Below, piece by piece: positions 60,589 to 64,000 of a stretch of DNA of 64,000 nucleotides. Each line of letters starts with the position of its first letter. Within the stretch, counting starts at the first letter, position 1. Source of the DNA: Anaeromyxobacter oryzae (GTDB lineage Bacteria; Myxococcota; Myxococcia; Myxococcales; Anaeromyxobacteraceae). A model generated the notes under the pieces. That model was not told the DNA's origin. It did not search any database and worked only from the letters and a program-made list of their open reading frames with translations. A program made the position numbers and the translations under genes. The stretch lies in contig NZ_AP025591.1 of assembly GCF_023169945.1 (NCBI RefSeq), forward strand, positions 2,626,501 through 2,690,500. Direction: 5' to 3'.

Positions 60589-62421
60589 TCAGAACCGGAG
60601 CGCGAGCGTCCCTCCGGTCGCCGGGTCGACGTCGAAGGACCACCAGCCGAGCACGCCCGCGGCGCCGGCGAGGAGGACCGCCGCGCCCGCGGACACGTAC
60701 ATGTTCCGGGTCGCGGCGCCGCCGTCGTCGCGGAGCGCCTGGTAGCGCGCGCCGTCGGAGCCCGGCTTGAGGCTGAGATCCGGTTGGAGCATCGCCCGCG
60801 CGTCCGCGTACGACTGCGAGGCCGTGAGCCCTTGCTGCACCGCGACGCCGGCGAGGCCGACCGCGACGATCCCCACGCCGATCGCGGCCGGCCGCATCCA
60901 GGGGTGCCGCGACGTCGGGCGGCGCGGACCGAGGTCTGCGGGTGGCGGCGCGAAGGCGGTCGTGGCCGCCGGTGTCGCGAGCGTCGCGGTGAGCGGCGGG
61001 TGCGCGCCGGGAGCCGTTCCCGCTCCCGCGCCGGCGGCGAGCGGCGCGGCCGGGGATGGGGACGCGGTCGTGGCCGCGCCGGCCGTGGCCGCCAAGGTCC
61101 GGGTCGCCACGGTCGGGGTCGCGGTCGGGATCGGGGAAAGTCCTCCCTCTCCGCCCGCGCGAGCGGAGGGAGAGGGCCGGGGTGAGGGGGCCTCGCTGGA
61201 GCTCGAAGACGTGGTAGCGGCCAGCGGCCGGGTCTGGGCTGCAGCCCTGGTGGATCCGGGGGAGGCGGTGACGGGCGGCACCTGCGGCAGAGGCGTCGTC
61301 GTGACGACCGGGGGGACGCGGGACGGTGCCTCCGAGGCGACGGCGGGCGGCACGATCTCCCTCGGGCCGTCCTGCGTCCGGTCCTTCACCTCGCGCGAGT
61401 TCTGGCCGGTGAGGAGAAACGCCGCGAGCGCGCCCAGGTTCACCGACGGCACGCTCCCGGCCACCATCCGGACGCTGCCCTCGCGCAGCAGCGCGCCGCG
61501 CCGCACGTCGTACATCGAGCCGAGCAGGAACTGCGCCTGGCCCTCCTCGACCCGGCTCACCACGACGAGGCGGTCGAGGCCGAGCCACGCGCCCGCCCGG
61601 ATGATCCCGTAGGCCCGCTGGGCCGGCGCGAGCGCGAGCCCGGGGCCCGCGTTCACGCGCAGCGCGTCCGCGAGCGCGAAGTCGAGGACGACCGCGCGGT
61701 CCTCGCCCTCGAGGTCGACCGGGAACGTCGGCACCCGGAGCGCGCCCGACGCGCCGCCGATCCGGTAGGTGCCCGCCGGGATCGACAGCGCGAGCGGCGT
61801 CGTCCCCATCTTGCGGCCGTTCACGAACACCGTCCCGTCGTGCCCCTCGGCCGTCACGACGAGCCGCCTCCTCGGGAGCGCGCGCACGCGGGCCTTGAGC
61901 TCCTCGAACCGGCGCCGGTACGACGGCGAGTACTGGTCCGGGTCCGGCAGGACGGTGAGGTCGGTGCGCGCGAGCTTCAGGAGCGCGGCGTCCATGTCCT
62001 TCTGCGAGCCGAGCGTCAGGGCGGCGTGCGCGAGCCTGAGGAGCGCCCGGACCCACTGCTCGTAGGCCTCGTCGCTCTCCGGGAGCATCTCGAGGTCCGC
62101 GATGATCGCCTTGAGCGTGCGGTACGCGCTCTCGAACTCGCCGCTCTGGTAGACCGCGAGCGCGCCGCCGTACGCGCGGTCGAGCTCGGACAGCGTCGCG
62201 CCGGACTCCTGCCCCAGGAGCCGCGCGCGCATCGTCGACACCTCCTCGACGCCACCCACGCGGTCCCGGCACATGGCGCGGAGCTGGTGCGCGAGCTCCG
62301 TGACGTCGGGGTCCGGACCGCCGGGCGGATCCCCGACGGCCATGACGCCCAGCCTCTCCACCGCGGCGCCCTCGCCCGCGACGAGGAGCGCGGCCACGAC
62401 CGCGACGGCCCGCCCGATCAC
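60589..62421 (-). CDS. PEGA-domain protein with low-complexity linker and C-terminal membrane segments
   Basis: 610 residues. Signal peptide (MIGRAVAVVAALLVAGEGAA), a helical part (AVYQSGEFESAYRTLKAIIA, EAYEQWVRALLRLAHAALTL, about 80-150), a PEGA-type unit (LPRRRLVVTAEGHDGTVFVN, GRKMGTTPLALSIPAGTYRI, about 180-260), then a Ser/Thr/Pro/Ala linker (about 350-500) and two membrane segments (AAIGVGIVAVGLAGVAVQQ and YVSAGAAVLLAGAAGVLGWW). The linker carries a short palindromic repeat. ATG overlaps the upstream stop. Likely envelope-associated. Confidence 0.75.
   Translation of the reverse strand: MIGRAVAVVAALLVAGEGAAVERLGVMAVGDPPGGPDPDVTELAHQLRAMCRDRVGGVEEVSTMRARLLGQESGATLSELDRAYGGALAVYQSGEFESAYRTLKAIIADLEMLPESDEAYEQWVRALLRLAHAALTLGSQKDMDAALLKLARTDLTVLPDPDQYSPSYRRRFEELKARVRALPRRRLVVTAEGHDGTVFVNGRKMGTTPLALSIPAGTYRIGGASGALRVPTFPVDLEGEDRAVVLDFALADALRVNAGPGLALAPAQRAYGIIRAGAWLGLDRLVVVSRVEEGQAQFLLGSMYDVRRGALLREGSVRMVAGSVPSVNLGALAAFLLTGQNSREVKDRTQDGPREIVPPAVASEAPSRVPPVVTTTPLPQVPPVTASPGSTRAAAQTRPLAATTSSSSSEAPSPRPSPSARAGGEGGLSPIPTATPTVATRTLAATAGAATTASPSPAAPLAAGAGAGTAPGAHPPLTATLATPAATTAFAPPPADLGPRRPTSRHPWMRPAAIGVGIVAVGLAGVAVQQGLTASQSYADARAMLQPDLSLKPGSDGARYQALRDDGGAATRNMYVSAGAAVLLAGAAGVLGWWSFDVDPATGGTLALRF
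61141..61188. repeat. Palindromic repeat, family B, inside the PEGA-domain gene
   Basis: Read on the minus strand the element runs CCCTCACCCCGGCCCTCTCC then an imperfect inverted centre with GCGGG and a run of GGAGGA. It resembles the LTPALSLRERG-type extragenic repeat of high-GC bacteria, one of whose frames reads LTPALSLR. In the gene frame it gives PSPRPSPSARAGGEGG (about residues 411-427). It sits in the flexible linker. Confidence 0.6.
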
Positions 62422-64000
62422 GGCGCCGTCCCCGCGTTCGACGTGTTCCGGGGGTCGTGGAACGCCTTCGGCCAGGGCGCGCTCGTGTCGAGCTGGCCGT
62501 CCACGATGACCGCGTGCAGCTTGCCGTCCGAGGTCGGGTAGTACGCCGTGCTCACGACATGGCCGGCCGGCTGCCCCGGCCTCGTGTGGATGTTCCCCGA
62601 CCGGAGCTCCGCGCCGGTGCCGAGCGATCGATGCCAGATCTCCGCGCCCGAGCCGTCGAGCGCGTACAGCGTGCCCGCGCGCGTCGGCACGAGGAGCGTC
62701 GCCGAGGTGCCGGCGAGCAGCATCGGCGAGAGCACCGCCGCCCCGAGGTTCCTGGCGGGCGTCCAGAGCGCGGTCCCGTCGGAAGAGAGCCGGTGCAGCG
62801 CGCCGCTCTGGTCGCCGACGATGATGTCGCCGTTGGGGAGGATGATGGGGGAGTCGACGATGGCGTCGCTGACGGTGGCAATCGTTGATGTTCCACCGAC
62901 AACCGTCGTTAGATTGATCTTCTTGTCTTGAGATCCCGTGATGACGTTGCCGCTGCGGTCGAGCGCAATGGCCGCACTAACATTCACGCCGACAACAGGC
63001 GAAGACGTGACCCATTGGTCCGTGAACGCTCCGTCGAAAAGGAATTCGCGAACCGTCGAATTCGCTCCCGAGGAGGCTGCGAATACTCGCCCCGCGGAAT
63101 CAACTGCCGGGCCCACCACATACGCGCTAGTGGCACCCGACCGAGCGGTGTCGAGACCGGTGCTCGCCGCCGCCAACCGCCCGCTCGCCGACGCAACGAA
63201 CCCCCACTCCTTCGTTGCCTCGGTGAACACCGCCACCGACCCCCGGATCGCCCCCTCCGAGTTGACGGCGACACCGGCGAGCGCGCCGCTCCCGTCGAGC
63301 GCCAGCCCGCGGAGCCAGGCGTCCTCGCTCCCCACCCAGATCGCCTTCGTTCCGATCGCCGGCGCGGCGCTGATCGCCTGTCCGCTCCCGACCGTCACCG
63401 GGTCGTGCGCCCGCGTCCCGTCGGGCTTCACGAAGTACACCTTCCCGTTGCTGCCGGCGACGACGACGGTCCCGTCGGTCATCACCGCCGCCGGCGTGAG
63501 CGCGATCGCCTGCCCCGGCTCGACCTCCGTCGTCCACCGCAGGCGCGTGACGGGGATCGCCGCGGCTGTCGTGGCGGAGGCTTCCTGCCGCGCCCCGTCG
63601 CGCGCGGTGACCGTCGCGTCGACGGTCGCCTCGAACGCCGCGACCGGTACCGTCGCGAGCGGGACGTCCGCGGTCCAGGTGTCTCCGGTCCGGGTCATCG
63701 CGACCGCCGTCGACGGGTCGAGCGTGAGGGCGACGCGGACCTCTGCGAGCTCCTCGGCGTCGGAGGCGGTCGCGGTCACCCGCAGGGTGCCGTCGCGCGG
63801 GCACTTCTCGCCGGCGGCGACGTCCAGGCAGGAGACGGCCACGCCCGACACGACCGGCGGGTGCGAGTCCGGCCAGCACCGCTGCTCGCCCTGGGCCGAC
63901 GCGCAGTACTCGCCTGCGGGGCAGTCGGCGCTCGTCGCGCACGTCGGGGGATCCTTCACGGTCCCGCAGCCCATCACCAGGACCCACACTCCGGTCATCC
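62418..64000 (-). CDS. PQQ-type beta-propeller lipoprotein-like protein, 5' end possibly outside
   Basis: 526 residues to an ATG at 63998. A short hydrophobic start with MTGVWVLVMGC and three Cys loops (CATSADCPAGEYC) suggests a lipoprotein, but the 10-residue lead is short, so the true start may be beyond 64000. Then an Ig-like/CARDB-like part (about 45-150) and a beta-propeller of repeated strands: ALTPAAVMTDGTVVVAGSNG KVYFVKPDGT, SGNVITGSQDKK, SPIILPNGDIIVGDQSGALH and LVPTRAGTLYALDGSG. Function unknown. The 62870-63130 stretch has lower GC. Confidence 0.75.
   Translation of the reverse strand, partial: MTGVWVLVMGCGTVKDPPTCATSADCPAGEYCASAQGEQRCWPDSHPPVVSGVAVSCLDVAAGEKCPRDGTLRVTATASDAEELAEVRVALTLDPSTAVAMTRTGDTWTADVPLATVPVAAFEATVDATVTARDGARQEASATTAAAIPVTRLRWTTEVEPGQAIALTPAAVMTDGTVVVAGSNGKVYFVKPDGTRAHDPVTVGSGQAISAAPAIGTKAIWVGSEDAWLRGLALDGSGALAGVAVNSEGAIRGSVAVFTEATKEWGFVASASGRLAAASTGLDTARSGATSAYVVGPAVDSAGRVFAASSGANSTVREFLFDGAFTDQWVTSSPVVGVNVSAAIALDRSGNVITGSQDKKINLTTVVGGTSTIATVSDAIVDSPIILPNGDIIVGDQSGALHRLSSDGTALWTPARNLGAAVLSPMLLAGTSATLLVPTRAGTLYALDGSGAEIWHRSLGTGAELRSGNIHTRPGQPAGHVVSTAYYPTSDGKLHAVIVDGQLDTSAPWPKAFHDPRNTSNAGTAP

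Overview
This 64 kb window reads as chromosomal DNA from a high-GC, Gram-negative deltaproteobacterium-like organism, most likely a myxobacterium of the Anaeromyxobacter type. That assignment is inferred from gene content and codon use: GC- or G/C-ending codons almost throughout, GTG and TTG starts, many 4-base stop/start overlaps, LPS/KDO genes, PilZ and PEGA-domain proteins, AgmX-type and OmpA lipoproteins, a group 3c-type NiFe hydrogenase and an RpoN cluster. No rRNA, tRNA, CRISPR array, transposase, phage gene or replication origin was seen, so the region looks like core chromosome.

Layout. Positions 1-4911 carry a tripartite efflux operon (TolC end, MacA-like adaptor, ATPase, two MacB-type permeases), followed by signal peptidase I. 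An ATP-dependent DNA ligase with a frameshift lies opposite (5845-7396), then a lipoprotein. Positions 8208-13952 (minus) form a redox operon: TusA-like protein, HdrA, an MvhD-MvhG fusion, MvhA and a hydrogenase maturation protease. Positions 14125-18942 (minus) hold the conserved lptC-lptA-lptB-rpoN-hpf-ptsN block. Positions 19017-23827 (minus) hold kdsB-pyrG-kdsA-kdsC-lpxL-like, so CTP supply, KDO synthesis and lipid A acylation sit together. wecB, a PEGA protein and an RluA-type enzyme follow.

Positions 27268-30073 (minus) hold an NrtR-like NUDIX protein with degenerate catalytic residues and a striking upstream palindrome, then an SPFH protein and an NAD-kinase-like protein. Next come rplU-rpmA-obg-trmH with a clear promoter, a ferredoxin/metallo-beta-lactamase protein, a DUF1232 protein and a Kir-channel-like protein that lacks the GYG filter. 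gatC-gatA-gatB run with mtnA and two small membrane proteins (35821-40736). ftsK (42779-45622) carries a palindromic repeat inside its reading frame. After MFS, OmpA and plsY genes come nuoE-nuoF-nuoJ-nuoK (50564-53229), a PilZ-receiver protein, HU, a DUF155/RMD1-like protein, purF, a ceramidase-like protein, a thioesterase and two surface or cell-envelope proteins up to the window edge.

The most unusual items are the MvhD-MvhG fusion next to HdrA without HdrB/C, the filterless Kir-like protein, the degenerate NUDIX regulator with its 30-bp palindrome, two families of short palindromic repeats that have entered reading frames, and several -10-like boxes 10-13 bases from start codons that suggest leaderless transcripts. 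Functions are assigned by reading motifs only; no database search was run.
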